DNA of 64,000 bases, taken from contig CDMY01000436.1 of the NCBI GenBank assembly GCA_001179505.1, forward strand, positions 152,775-216,774. The letters are read 5' to 3'. This document shows, one piece after another, positions 24,475 through 36,247 of this stretch. The translations under genes were made by a program, and so were the position numbers. The first letter of the stretch is position 1, and the number at the start of each line of letters is the position of its first letter. The notes below the pieces were generated by a model that was not told the DNA's origin, did not search any database, and saw only the letters and a program-made list of their open reading frames with translations. The stretch comes from Vitrella brassicaformis (taxonomy: Eukaryota; Sar; Vitrellaceae).

Positions 24475-27400
24475 ATGTCCACCCTATGGAAGCTCACGCA
24501 GATGTGCTGCGACATTGCCGGCAACACTACCCGTAAGACACACACTCGGCGGCCTGCAAGGCTGTGCTGCTGGGCTGAGCTGGTCTGCGCTGGCTGACGC
24601 CCGGCCGAGGGACTGCTGGGCTGGGCGAGCGAGGCAGCGGGTGTGCCGTCCACCTGTAGCTAGATCCGTAGCCTCTGGCAGGGTGAAAGTGTAGCGCATC
24701 TGACAGCCGCATCGCATCGCTGGGAGCAACCTGACTGACCTGCAGACAGACAGGCAGGAGGGCAGGAGGCGGTGGACGTGTGTGTCCGTGGTGCCATTGT
24801 GTCTGGTGTGGTGTCTGGATGTGTGTCTGTGGGTCTCTGTGTGTGTGTGTGTGTGCAGCAACCATGAACGGGCAACACATGAACGAGGAGGTAGCCAACA
24901 GCAAGGTCGCTCTCGAGGACGGTGCAATATGTGCATGTGTGTGTGTCTATGTGTGTGCCTCCAGGTGGTGCGAGAGATGCGTCGCCAGACGTTCCGCGAC
25001 TGTCGTGCGGTGAGGCCAACACACACAAATTGATTGACACAGCTCATGTGACGGAGACGAGAGGGTGGGGGGGCTGGTGTGTCTGTCAATCCACTGTGTG
25101 TGCAGGAGTTGGCCAAGCTGATCAACGAGACGAACTGCCACCCCATAATGGTGCGGCTGGCCTGGCATGACGCCGGCACATACGACTGCAAGACAGCCGT
25201 AAGACGCAGACACCGCACACTCGCGCTCGCTGACACAAGCCAGCAAGCCACAGACATTCTGTATGTGTGATGTGTGATGTGTGTCGGTTGCAGGTGGGCG
25301 GTGCGAACGGTTCCATTCGTTTCGAGCCCGAGATCAACCACGGTGCTAATGCGGGTCTCAAAAAGGGACTGGAGCTGCTGCAGCTCATCAAGGACAAATT
25401 CCTCGACGTGTCGTGGGCCGACCTCATCCAAATGGCCAGCGCCACAGCCATCGAACTCGCGGGCGGCCCACGCATCCCTATGAAGTGAGCAAGGCAACCA
25501 CCTCACCACCTCACCACCGCACCCATGTGATTGATGTGTGTTCTGCACTGCACACCCTCCCTCCCTCCCTCGCGTGTCGTCTTATGTTATGTGTGTGTAA
25601 AGGTATGGGCGATTGGACGTGTTTGGCGGGGCCGACTGCCCGCCTGAGGGCAACCTGCCTGCCGGCGGTGCTCCGTGGCCCGCGGGCGCAGACGGCCCTC
25701 AGAAACACATCCGGGACATATTCTATCGGTGAGGGAGGGAGGGCAGGGGAGGGGAGGGGAGTGGAGGGGCAGAGAGAGATCACAGAGAGAATGAGCTGCT
25801 GGATGGGAACGGGATGTGTGTGAATATGTTTCATCAGCATGGGATTCGGTGACAAGGAGATCGTGGCCCTGTCGGGAGCGCACACACTGGGCCGCGCTCG
25901 AACGGTATACACACAAACACAACACACACAAAGGTCGGATGACCGACCGGTATGTGAAAGTGTATGTCCTTCTCTCTCTCTCGTGTCCTGGCACGGCGCA
26001 CACAACAGGATCGCAGTGGGTTTGGTGCTGGCGACGAGGGTTCCAAGTACACGGCGGGCGACGTCAAGCCACGGGGCGACGGACAGGAGGGATACGGTAG
26101 GCACATAGACACGACACACACGTGCAGAGGGAGAGTGAGTAACATCGAGACCTACCTTTCATTTGTATGGTGTGTGTCAGGCAATCCCGGCGGCAAGTCG
26201 TGGACCCCCAACTGGCTCAAGTTCGACAACTCGTAAGCCATAAGGGAGAGAGAGCATACACACACACTTGCTTTGCTTGTGCACGCACTGCACGGAGCTG
26301 TGTGTCCCCGGGTGGGATGGGGTGATGCAGGTACTTCACGGTGCTGAAGGACAAGATGAACGGCGACCTGCTCGCACTCGACACCGACAAGTGCCTCTTC
26401 GAAGGTGATCTGATCAGATCTGACAACACTCACACACATATGCCAGCCGCAACACCGATGCATCCATATTTCTTTCCCTGTCAGATGCTGCCTTCAAGCC
26501 CTTCGCCGAGAAGTACGCCGCCGACGAGTCGGCATTCTTCAAAGACTACGCCATGGTCTGTTTGTCAGTGAGTCCAGCCTGCACAAGACAAGACACGCGT
26601 CCATCCCACTCTGACTGACTGACCGGTCTGTCCTTTCCTGTGCACACGCGTGTGTCAGGCCCACAAGGCGTTGAGTGAGTTGGGCAGCAAGTGGGAGCCT
26701 GCGGACGGCATGTACATCGACCCACCAACCGTCGAACGGCTCCAGGAGTGCCAGGAGGTCACACACACACACACACACACAGGAGGCACACGAGCGGCAT
26801 TCAGCCTTTCCTTGCCTTGCGCATCACTGCCGTCGCCGCGCATCCATCGTGTCGTGTTTGTCGTGTGTGCATTGCAGGTGTTGAAGAAGATGGTCGACGA
26901 GGTGAACTGCCACCCCATCCTCATCCGGCTGGCCTGGCACGACTCGGGCACGTATGACGCCAAGATGCCGGTACCTACCTGTCCTGTCACACACACGATA
27001 GACATGCACACCTGCACCCTCTCTCCTCCCCGCCCGCCACTCACTAACAATCAGATGACCGATTGGCCCAACTGCGGCGGTGCCAACGGGTCGATCCGTT
27101 TCGAGCCGGAGATCAACCACGGTGCCAACGCGGGTCTGCAGAACGCCCTGAACCTGCTGAAGCCCATCAAGGCGTCCTTCCCCGAGATCAGCTGGGCCGA
27201 CCTCATGCAGATGGCCAGCGCCACAGCCATCGAGGTGGCCGGCGGCCCCAAGATTCCCATGCGGTCAGTGCAGTGGGAGGGCAGCCAGCGATGGGGGAGT
27301 GAGTGATCTGTATGTGCGTCGTTCGTGTGACGTGATGAATCAATGGGGTTGTGCAGTTATGGTCGTTTGGATGCGTGGGCTCCGAAGAACTGTCCGAAGG

Positions 27401-29982
27401 AGGGCAACCTGCCGGCCGGTGGGGCCCCCTGGCCGGGCAGTGCCAGCACGCCCCAGCAGCACCTGCGGGACGTCTTCCACCGCATGGGCCTCTCCGACAA
27501 GGACATCGTGGCGCTCTCGGGCGCGCACACACTGGGACGCGCCTACAAGGTCAGAGGGAGGGAGGGAGGGAGAGAGGGAGGGAGGAGAATGGTGTGGTGT
27601 GTGGTGTGCAGTTCCGCAGTGGGTTTGGTTTGGACGAGAAGGGTTGCAAGTACACGACCGGCAAGTGCCTCGTGCGCAAGGATGGCAAGGAGGGACATGG
27701 TAAGGTCTACCGCACGCACGGCACAGCACAGCACAGCACAAGCAGGTCTGTCTGTCTCCCTTGCCCATCCGACTCTGTCTGTCGTTGTGTGCGTCTGGCT
27801 GACCAGGCCAGACGGACGGCGGTCAGTCCTGGACCCCCAAGTGGCTCTCCTTCGACAACTCGTAAGCACACACAGCGGCATCGCACAGGGCCCACACAAG
27901 ACCGACACGTCAGTCACCTTTTGCGCGCGCACACACGCTGTTCGTTCTTGTCAGCTACTTCACCTACTGCAAGCAGAAGGGCGGCGAGGACCTGCTCTCA
28001 CTCGACACCGACCAGTGCCTCTTCGAAGGTCAGTCAGTCAAACCACTCAGCAACTCACATGACATGCAGTCAGGCAGGCACCCTGCTATGTGTCCCTCCC
28101 CCCCTCCCTCCCTCCCTCCCTCCCCGTCCGTGTGTCAGATGCGGCCTTCAAGCCCTTTGCCGAGAAGTACGCCACCGACGAGTCGGCATTCTTCAAAGAC
28201 TACGCCCAGTCGCACCACCTGCTGAGCGAGCTGGGCAGCAAGTTCTACCCCGCCGAGGGCATCGCCATCGACCCCCCCACCCCCGAACGACTCCGCCAGT
28301 GCAAAGAGGTGAGCACGATGGATGGCGGGGATGGTCTGGTCGCTTACGTGTCTGTCGAGCGGAGCTCTCATTTATGCGCATCTGTGTTTTTGTGGCTGCG
28401 CTGCGTGTGTCTTGTCTGCAGGCGCTGAGCAAGTTGATTGACGAGAAGAACTGCCACCCCATCATGGTGCGCCTGGGCTGGCATGACGCAGGCACATTCA
28501 CCAAGGCCATCGGCGTACGCTACGCACAGCATACACAACACAACCAACACCCCCACCCCAAAGACGCGAGCGACTCACTCATCTTGTCTTGTCTGTTGGG
28601 TGACTGTTGCCCCCCCTTGCACTGCAGATCGAGCACTGGCCTCGCTGCGGCGGTGCGAACGGGTCGATCCGTTTCGAGCCCGAGATCGCCCACGGCTGCA
28701 ACGCCGGTCTGGCCAAGGCTCTGGAGCTGCTGCAGCCCATCAAGAAGGAGTTCTTCGACGTGTCCTGGGCGGACCTCATGCAGATGGCCAGCGCCACAGC
28801 CATCGAACTCGCGGGCGGCCCCAAGATACCGATGAAGTGAGACAGACGAGGACGTTCCGCCCTCATCTGTGTGTATGTGTGTGTGTGTGTACATGTGTGT
28901 GTCAGGTATGGGCGCATCGATGCCGTGTCTGGCCGCGACTGCACCCCTGAGGGCACGTTGCCTGCCGGCGGAGCCCCCTGGCCTGGCAAGGCCAAGTCGG
29001 CTCCGGAACATCTGCGGGACATCTTCTATCGGTGAGTGAGGCAGGCAAAGAGATATTAGACAGACAGATCCTGCCTGTCCGTGTGCCATCCATCCATCCA
29101 TCAGCATGGGTTTGGGCGACAAGGAGATCGTAGCACTCTCCGGCGCACACACGATCGGACGCGCTCGAACGGTACGTGAAGTGAAGTCCATGCAGACCGG
29201 ACCAGCCGAACACACACATGGCGTGTGTGGGTGTGGGTGTGGTGTGGTGTGGGTATGTGCAGGATCGCAGTGGGTTTGGTGCTGGGGACGAGTGCACCAA
29301 GTTCACCAAGGGCGGCGCCAAGCCACGGGGCGACGGCAAACCCGGCATGGGTCAGCTCAGTCACAGCACAACAGAATAACATTATGGGGCAGGCAGCCGC
29401 CAATGTGTCTGTCGCATGTGCTGTGCTGCATGTGTGTGTGTGCGCCGCGTCGGTCAGGTCACGCTGGCGGTCAGTCCTGGACCGAGAAATGGCTGGCCTT
29501 CGACAACTCGTAAGATTCATGACAGACAGACCACGTGTGACCATCGTGAGTGTGGTGTATGTTGGTCCACCCGTGTCATGGGTGCCTGCAGGTATTTTAA
29601 GGTAGTCAAGGACAAGGTCGACGGCGACCTGCTCGCACTCGACACCGACAAGTGCCTTTTCGAGGGTCAGTTACGCCAGCCAAATCACATACAGAATCTC
29701 GCTCCTGTCAATGAATGCCATCCTCTCCTCCGTGGCTGGATGTGATGTGTGGTCAGATGCCGCATTCAAGCCCTTCGCCGAGAAATACGCCGCGTCACAG
29801 GATGACTTCTTCAAAGACTACGCCATGGTCAGTGAGGCACAGCACCCCACACACCACACCACACACGCTCATCTATCATATCGGCACGTACGTGTCCCTG
29901 TCCGTCTGTCTGTCAGGCGCACAAGGCGTTGAGCGAGTTGGGGTCCAAATTCATCCCCGCCGAGGGCATCAGCATCGCGTAG
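24475..29982 (+). CDS. APX: Three-domain class I heme peroxidase (ascorbate-peroxidase type)
   Basis: About 912 residues in 26 exons. Three tandem copies of a 270-290-residue ascorbate-peroxidase domain start near exons 25106, 26878 and 28422. Each has the distal heme motif ([33 protein letters not shown]: Arg, Trp and His all kept) and the proximal His box ([11 protein letters not shown] or [11 protein letters not shown]). Each also keeps an RSGFG motif matching the ascorbate-contact Arg, the SWT Trp and the DTDxCLFEDAAFKPF Asp. All three therefore look catalytic: H2O2 plus ascorbate to water plus monodehydroascorbate. The N-terminus has no clear signal; it is probably cytosolic, but the first exons are uncertain (24475-24532, then 24859 to about 24905, then 24965-25009; the second donor is ambiguous). 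The protein ends 24 residues after the last DYA motif (EGISIA stop). Exon sizes repeat almost exactly between copies. Confidence 0.88.
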
Positions 29983-31854
29983 ACAGATAGACCATACACA
30001 CACCGACACAGACAAGACAAGACAGAGGGGAGAGGGGGAGGCGACAGACAAACACACACGAACGTACACACGTGGTAGAGAAAGACTGACTGCTTTAGTT
30101 GGACGCCGGACAGGTCAGGTCACTCGCTGCCTGGCTGGCATCTCTGTCGTGTTTACAGCATACATACATAATCACATCACATCACATGGTGCATGTATGG
30201 CGATTTTGCCGATCGATCTCTTGTTGGTTTGGTCCTTTTGGGGTGGTTTGGTTTTGCCGGCCTGCGTCAAAGGGGAGGGAGGGAGGGAGGGCAAGGGAGC
30301 CGGGAGGGACCAGACCACGCAAGGAAGAGTCTTTTTGAGGCGGCGAGTTTTGCCTGTCTGTCCGTCCATCCGTCGGCCCATCCGTTCGTGTGCCTGGCCT
30401 GGCCTGGCCTGGCCTGGCTGACGATCCGATCTACCACCGATCCGATCCACCTAGCTAGCGCTTACATGAACATACCCGTTTTGCTGCCTGCCGTGTGCTG
30501 CGTGGTGTGTTGTGGTGCGCTGTGTCTGTCGTGTTTCCGTGTGCTGTGTACGTCGCGGGCGCTGCACATCTTGCGCTCAAAGAGCCGAGAGAAATGGCGA
30601 AGCGACATACATAGCGACATACGCACATACATGACGGTAGCTATCTACATATGTAATTGGGTACCATCCCCACCAAAACACCCCCCACCCTCGATCCATC
30701 CATCCGTCAAATCCATCCATCTGTTTGTGTGTTGTGCATAGAGAGATCGACAGACACATCGGGAGGGAAGGAGTGACCGAGAAAGGGGCTGAGAGAAAGA
30801 AAGAAACCCCTGGCCTGGTGGGTGGGTTGGGTAGGAAAGTCTGTCGCATCCATCGCACTGTGCATATATAGGGGAAGAGAGAGGACTGGCGGGCGGGGAG
30901 AGAGGGCGTAGCGTAATTGACACACGGGGAAGGGACCCACCAGGCAGGCATCTAGATCTGACTGTCCTCTGGTCCACATCACAGTGTGCTCGTTTTACCT
31001 CTTCGCATCCCCAGCACTTCGATCTCGCCATCGGCCGTGTCCATGGATGGTCCCTGGCGAGTTCGAAGCGGTGGAGGAGCGAAGAGGAAATGGGCACACG
31101 GCGGGTGCACCAAATGTCGTTTGGGCAGACAGGCAAGTGACTAGAAGGAAGACACGAGCATCCGTGAGAGAGACAGCCAGGCCTTCAGCGAGTGTAGTCC
31201 AGGAGGTGATGTGTCCCTGCAATGAATGCCATATGGAAGCAGAGAGGCTCTCCTCTTCTAACTGTTACTTACCGACGTACGGGGCGGTACGACGGCATAC
31301 ATGAAGTTATTGAAGGAAGGACACGGGACACCACACCCCCAGCAAGGCAAAGCAGTGAGTGACGCGAGTGGGCAGTGAGTGAGTGAGTGAGCGTTTTTGT
31401 ACGTGATGGTTGATGCGATCGGTGCACACATGGCCATGATATGATATGATATGATCCGCGAGCGAACTTTCTTCACACACATGACTCTACCTACCTACTT
31501 ACATATGATCGATGGATGTGACGGACCAGTGGCCCTTTCAGCAAGCAGCGTTGACCTGAACGAACCGTTCGAGTCCCGCGTGCCTTTATCACTGCTATAT
31601 CCCCTCCCACCCACCCACAGCCAGCCGACCATCCATCCGCTTGCCCTGCCCACCCCACCCAGCGGCCACTCCACTCACACAACACATTCAAAGCATTCAT
31701 TCATGTAATCTGTCCAGTCCACACCACGCCATGCCATCCACTCAATCCACGCACTGTAATGCAACCAGCCAAACGACCTTGAAGGAACCCCTAGCAATCA
31801 CGTCTTGATTGACTCTTGATTTGTCTTGATTAAGCTTCAATGGCCGCCCGCTAC
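29983..31854. other. Tail-to-tail intergenic region
   Basis: About 1.9 kb with GGGA repeats near 30270-30300, a TGGCC tandem near 30390-30420, GATC- and ATCC-rich stretches and a repeated ATATG block near 31437-31455. Open frames of 160-180 codons occur but are low-complexity. No gene or RNA seen. Confidence 0.55.
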
Positions 31855-34800
31855 TCATTGGTAGGAGGGCCGTGCCGTCTGAGTGAAGTTGATGGTCTTC
31901 ATAGACACACACACACACACATCCAGAGAGGGAGAGACAGAGGGAACAAGGAGACACACAGGCACAGCGTCATTCAGACACACGTGTCTCTCCTCTCCCA
32001 CCCAAAGCCCTTCTCCCTCCTACTTACTGTGTTTGAGGGTCTGGGAGATGTGAAGGGTGTGGGGAAGCTCCCCTGGTAGGTGTAGGCCGGAATGGGCTGC
32101 CCCACGGCACCAGCAGCACCACCACCATGAGTGGTCGGTGTGTGGTATGTGGGCATCGGCGCCCGGTAGGGATACGCAGCGGGTGCAGCAGGCGCAGCGT
32201 GTCCGGCAGGTGCAGCAGTGGTGGTGTATTGGGGGCGAAGCTGCTGGTACTGGTACTGGGCAGCTGAGGGCCCATACTGCTGCTGGTGCTCATACTGATA
32301 CTGATACTGATACGGCTGCGGCTGCTGCTGCTGAGGGGGGTATACGGTGTATTGCGGCGTCTGATTCTGTGCGGGTCTGACATAGCCGGCCGGCAAGTTG
32401 ATCTGCCGCTGGGGCGACGCCGGGGAAGGTGCCGGCAAGTATGTGATGGGGCCAACGCCAAACTGCGGCTGCTGTTGCTGCTGCTGCTGTTGCTGCCGCT
32501 GACTCGTCCAATATCCCACGGGATACCTGGGCACGGGCCGGGTCGTCGTCTGTGGCAGTCCGCCCTGCTGGCCCGCCCCTGGTGCGATGTACTGGTGCTG
32601 CTGCGGGGCCTGGCCGCCCGCAGGCACATAGCGCTGGGTGGAGTAGGTCGTGTATGTGGGCCCATACTGCTGCTGCTGCTGCTGCTGCGGTGCCATGTAT
32701 TGAGGACGAGACTGCTGCTGCTGGTACTGAGCAGAGGGGTGGGCCGTTGTGGGGTACTGAGATTGATGCTGCTGCTGAAGGCGGTATGTCGTGTACTGGG
32801 GCTGAGGTGCAGCTGGAGCGTATCGCTGCCGCTGCTGCCGCTGCTGCTGCCGACGCGCCGGTGGTCGCGAATGCTGTCGGCGATAGGTGGGCGGGGCCTC
32901 AAATGGCTGCGCATAGAGCGCCTCACGGTCCGCTTCTTCCTGCAGCTGGTGGGCGTAGCGAGTACGGACGGCCTGTCGATTGTTGTAGGCGGAGTAGTTG
33001 GGGTATTCAGGCCCCAGCTCTTCGTCTGCCGAGTATCGGTGAAGCGGCAGACGCGGCCGGCGGCGGCCGGTGCCCCCGTTCTCCCGGTCCAGTCGGTCCT
33101 CCCGCTCACACCGATAGTAGTACTCAAAGGCACGATCGGTATAGTGCCGCATGTAGTCGCGCCAGGCAGCATTATGGTCTGGCACGAACTCCTCGGTCTG
33201 CGGATCCCACACGTGGTGAGACGCGGCGTCAATCACAGGCTGTGCGGAAGGCATACACACACACACACGCAGAGGTCCAGAGGCATGTCAGCAGCTCGGT
33301 TCGTCCTTCATCCCACCGGTTCGTATTCTTCTCTGAGGTCAGGCGGCGGCTGCTCTATGGATGATCGTCTCTCCTCTTCGCCGCCGGAGAAGATACCACT
33401 CTGCACCTGCACAAACAAGATGGAAGACATTCATCGTCTTGTGTCAGTCAGAAGGCCTTCATGATCCATCCTTCCTTCCACCATCCCCCCATCCATGCAT
33501 GCGTCGTCTCACCTTTTGTGAAACCCAGTCCCGTACTCTGCGCCACAGGCCCCTGGGTGAATAGTCCCGCTCCTCCGGCCGTTGTTGTTGCAGGCGCTGC
33601 AGACGGAGGGCGGAACGAGCCGCCATCTCCCTTTCCCGCTGGTGCTCCAGAATCTCATGGGGTGTCTTACGAGACACACACACAAGCACAGGAGGGATGA
33701 GACACAGTGTATTGTCCTCTGTATCTCTGTGTGTACCATGGACTGAGGCCGGAATCGGTATCTCTCACGGCGATTCTCGGAACCTCTGTATGGCTGGTAG
33801 CCCTCCTCCACCGAATACTGAGAATGCTGCGGGCCCACAAGGCACACAGAAGGACCAACCATGCCCAGAGACGATGGCAAAGATGAGGCACTACAGTGAA
33901 TACCGGATGAACGTTTCTGTCCCTGAGAGGGCGGAATCCACTCAGACGCTCTCTGCCCGTCCAGCCAGGAGGCGGATACCCAACCTGACCCTCAGCAAAC
34001 TCGCGCGATCCAGTGTCCTGCACAGATCACACAAGTGAGCATGTCCATGGCTGTTGGTGAGTCTCATGCTTGCTTCCTCCCTCTCTCCTTCGCTCACCTG
34101 TCGTGACGGCGGCCCCCCAAGCAGAGGGTAGCCGTACATGGGACGTCCCCCAAAGGGGCTTCTGTACCACACGGGCGGCGGCACGCTTCGCGGCCTGGCC
34201 CGGCCCCACATGTCGGTCATGGACAGCGGCCCCTCCGCGACGCGCTCCATTCCCAGCCGACGGGCCAGCATCCGGTCATACTCCTTCCAGGACTCCATCG
34301 CCACACGTCGACCCGACATCTCGGGCTCTATCAGACGGGGGAACTGACCTGAGTAGTCCTTGGGCCCGATCACGCCCGGCGCGTTCTGGAAGATGCCGCG
34401 AAGACCGACGGCACGGGCGATCTCCAGCGCCTGCGGGTGGGCTGCGAGGCGAGGAGGCAGGGGTGGCAGACGGCCGGCCCTCTCTCGCGACGGGAAGGGG
34501 TACCGAAACGGCGGTCTGGTGTAGGCGTGCTTGACCTCCTCGTCTTCGGGAATGCATGGGAGGCCGCGGTAGGGCTGGCCAGGTCTGAAGGGGCGATTGG
34601 GCGTCCGGTTGGCCCCTGGCACCGCCACGGGGCGGGTGCGATAGTCATACTCCATCAGTTCCTGACACATGGGCACACACAGAGAGAGCGAGTGGCAAGG
34701 ACTGCTGGCCATTTCTCCTTGGAGCTGACTGTGTTGAAGTCGTGGACACGGGAAACGATGTCATCGAAGAGTTGCTGAGGGAAGGAGGGGAGGGAGACAT

Positions 34801-35998
34801 GAAGGAGGGAGGCAGTGGATTGAGCAAGTGCCTTTGTGGTGCTCACTTGGATGCGAATGTAGTGCCCCGGCAGCCATTTCTCCCCGGTGAACTTGGCGGG
34901 GATCTCCACCGCTGAATCTCGGTCGAGAGACATCAATACCTCCATCTTCACACACAGCAAACAGCCGCAGGGCAGAGACATGACGTGAGTCAGTTCCCCG
35001 CGCTCATCTCAGTCAGGTCAGCTGCCTACGCTGTCAAATCCAGCCCGAGTGAATCTTGAAGCCACTTCCAGCGGCAGCCCGTATCGCAGGAAGAAGGCAG
35101 CGACGCGCTGGCGCTCCCTCTCCAGTTGTTTGTCTGCACGAAGGCAAGATTGTGCACGTGGGGTCCCCCCCGTCTGTCTGCGCGCCGCGGCGTACCAGCG
35201 TTGAACAGGTGGGCGAATCCCCCCAGGTGGGTTTCGTACTTCTCCGACATGAAGTGAAGCAGGAAATGGGGGACGTTCTGAGGCTTCACGTGCTTGATTT
35301 CCTGTGCCCCACACCCAGCATCACCACCCCCAACACAAGCAGCACCATGGCAAGCACCACTCATGGACCCCCCCCCCCCCCCNNNNNNNNNNNNNNNNNN
35401 NNNNNNNNNNNNNNNNNNNNNNNNNNNNNNNNNNNNNNNNNNNNNNNNNNNNNNNNNNNNNNNNNNNNNNNNNNNNNNNNNNNNNNNNNNNNNNNNNNNN
35501 NNNNNNNNNNNNNNNNNNNNNNNNNNNNNNNNNNNNNNNNNNNNNNNNNNNNNNNNNNNNNNNNNNNNNNNNNNNNNNNNNNNNNNNNNNNNNNNNNNNN
35601 NNNNNNNNNNNNNNNNNNNNNNNNNNNNNNNNNNNNNNNNNNNNNNNNNNNNNNNNNNNNNNNNNNNNNNNNNNNNNNNNNNCCCCCCCTTCACCCCCTC
35701 TCCGCCTCTCCTCATCAGCCTGGAGCATGCCCCACAGACCCCACGGCCTTACCTGGTTCAGGCGTGTGCTGAGTTGCTGCATACGCTGTCGAGCCGGTTG
35801 CGGGGGGGGTCCATGGTGTGCGGGGGGGCCCTCGCGCTTGAGTTGGACGTGCTCTCCCCATCCGGGGCGGCCTAGCTTCTTCCTCTTCTCTATCAACTCC
35901 TCCTTCTCCGCTTGTGTCCGCGGCCCGAAGGGCCACGGAGGGACGAACTCCTCCCCCCCCTCGGAAGGCTCAGCTGAACTTTTTGCTGCTGAAGACAT
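31855..35998 (-). CDS. Gln-rich orphan protein, gene interrupted by an assembly gap
   Basis: Exons 35998-35753, gap, 35301-35196, 35133-35030, 34945-34847, 34774-34730, 34661-34098, 34017-33904, 33826-33737, 33665-33513, 33406-33317, 33239-32028 and 31896-31855. The phases join across the gap, so the gap may lie wholly inside an intron; without extra exons the protein is 954 residues. It opens with a Pro/Trp segment (EEFVPPWPFGPR). Residues 83-190 are globular-looking (NVPHFLLHFMSEKYE, VAAFFLRYGLP), the middle is Arg/Pro-rich, and about 535-940 is a Gln/Tyr/Pro-rich disordered domain with Q7-Q9 tracts. Low-complexity regions of this kind often drive condensates or RNA-granule assembly. I recognise no domain. 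The last 14-residue exon (31896-31855) is the least certain. Confidence 0.7.
35383..35682. other. Assembly gap (300 N)
   Basis: 300 N flanked by a C run on the left (35368-35382) and on the right (35683-35689). It probably falls in the first intron of the Gln-rich gene. Confidence 0.95.
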
Positions 35999-36247
35999 GA
36001 GTCACTGCTCAAGTAGGAACACTTTCTCGAAGGAAACAACGACGAAACTGAGGGGAAGAAAAAAGTCGAGACTGAGGCACCCAAACCCTGTAGGTTTCCA
36101 AACCCTTCCCCTTTTTATCCCTTTCTACAAGGTGCAGCCACACTCTCGTGTGCAGCCACGTACACGCCTTCCGCAATGTTTGGATCTATCTCTGTTCCTC
36201 GTCTGCTTGTGTTGTTCTTGTGTGCAGATCTGCACAGCCAAGTATTG
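35999..36247. promoter_or_regulatory. Shared head-to-head promoter region with 16-nt palindrome
   Basis: 249 bp between the Gln-rich gene and mitochondrial uS12. It contains a perfect 16-nt palindrome, TGTGCAGATCTGCACA, at 36221-36236, ending 11 nt before the uS12 ATG. Regulatory role is inferred. Confidence 0.5.

Noticed and set aside
24484-25548. 354-codon minus-strand frame
   Set aside because: Antisense to the first peroxidase exons and running through TG-rich introns.
30193-31136. Overlapping 160-180-codon frames on both strands in the gap after the peroxidase
   Set aside because: Composition follows simple repeats (GGGA, TGGCC, ATCC); no splice-consistent exons or domains.
31555-31585. 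tRNA-like T-loop string ccgttcgagtcccgcg
   Set aside because: No matching acceptor stem, D-arm or anticodon arm upstream; I found no tRNA or rRNA gene in the window.
32286-33464. 392-codon plus-strand frame rich in Leu
   Set aside because: Antisense of the Gln-rich exon; CAG/CTG repeats read as Leu. No independent support.
36176-36247. Longer N-terminus for uS12
   Set aside because: The extra 24 codons add a hydrophobic segment before a good mitochondrial-type start and would place the palindrome in coding sequence; the downstream ATG is more likely, though not proven.
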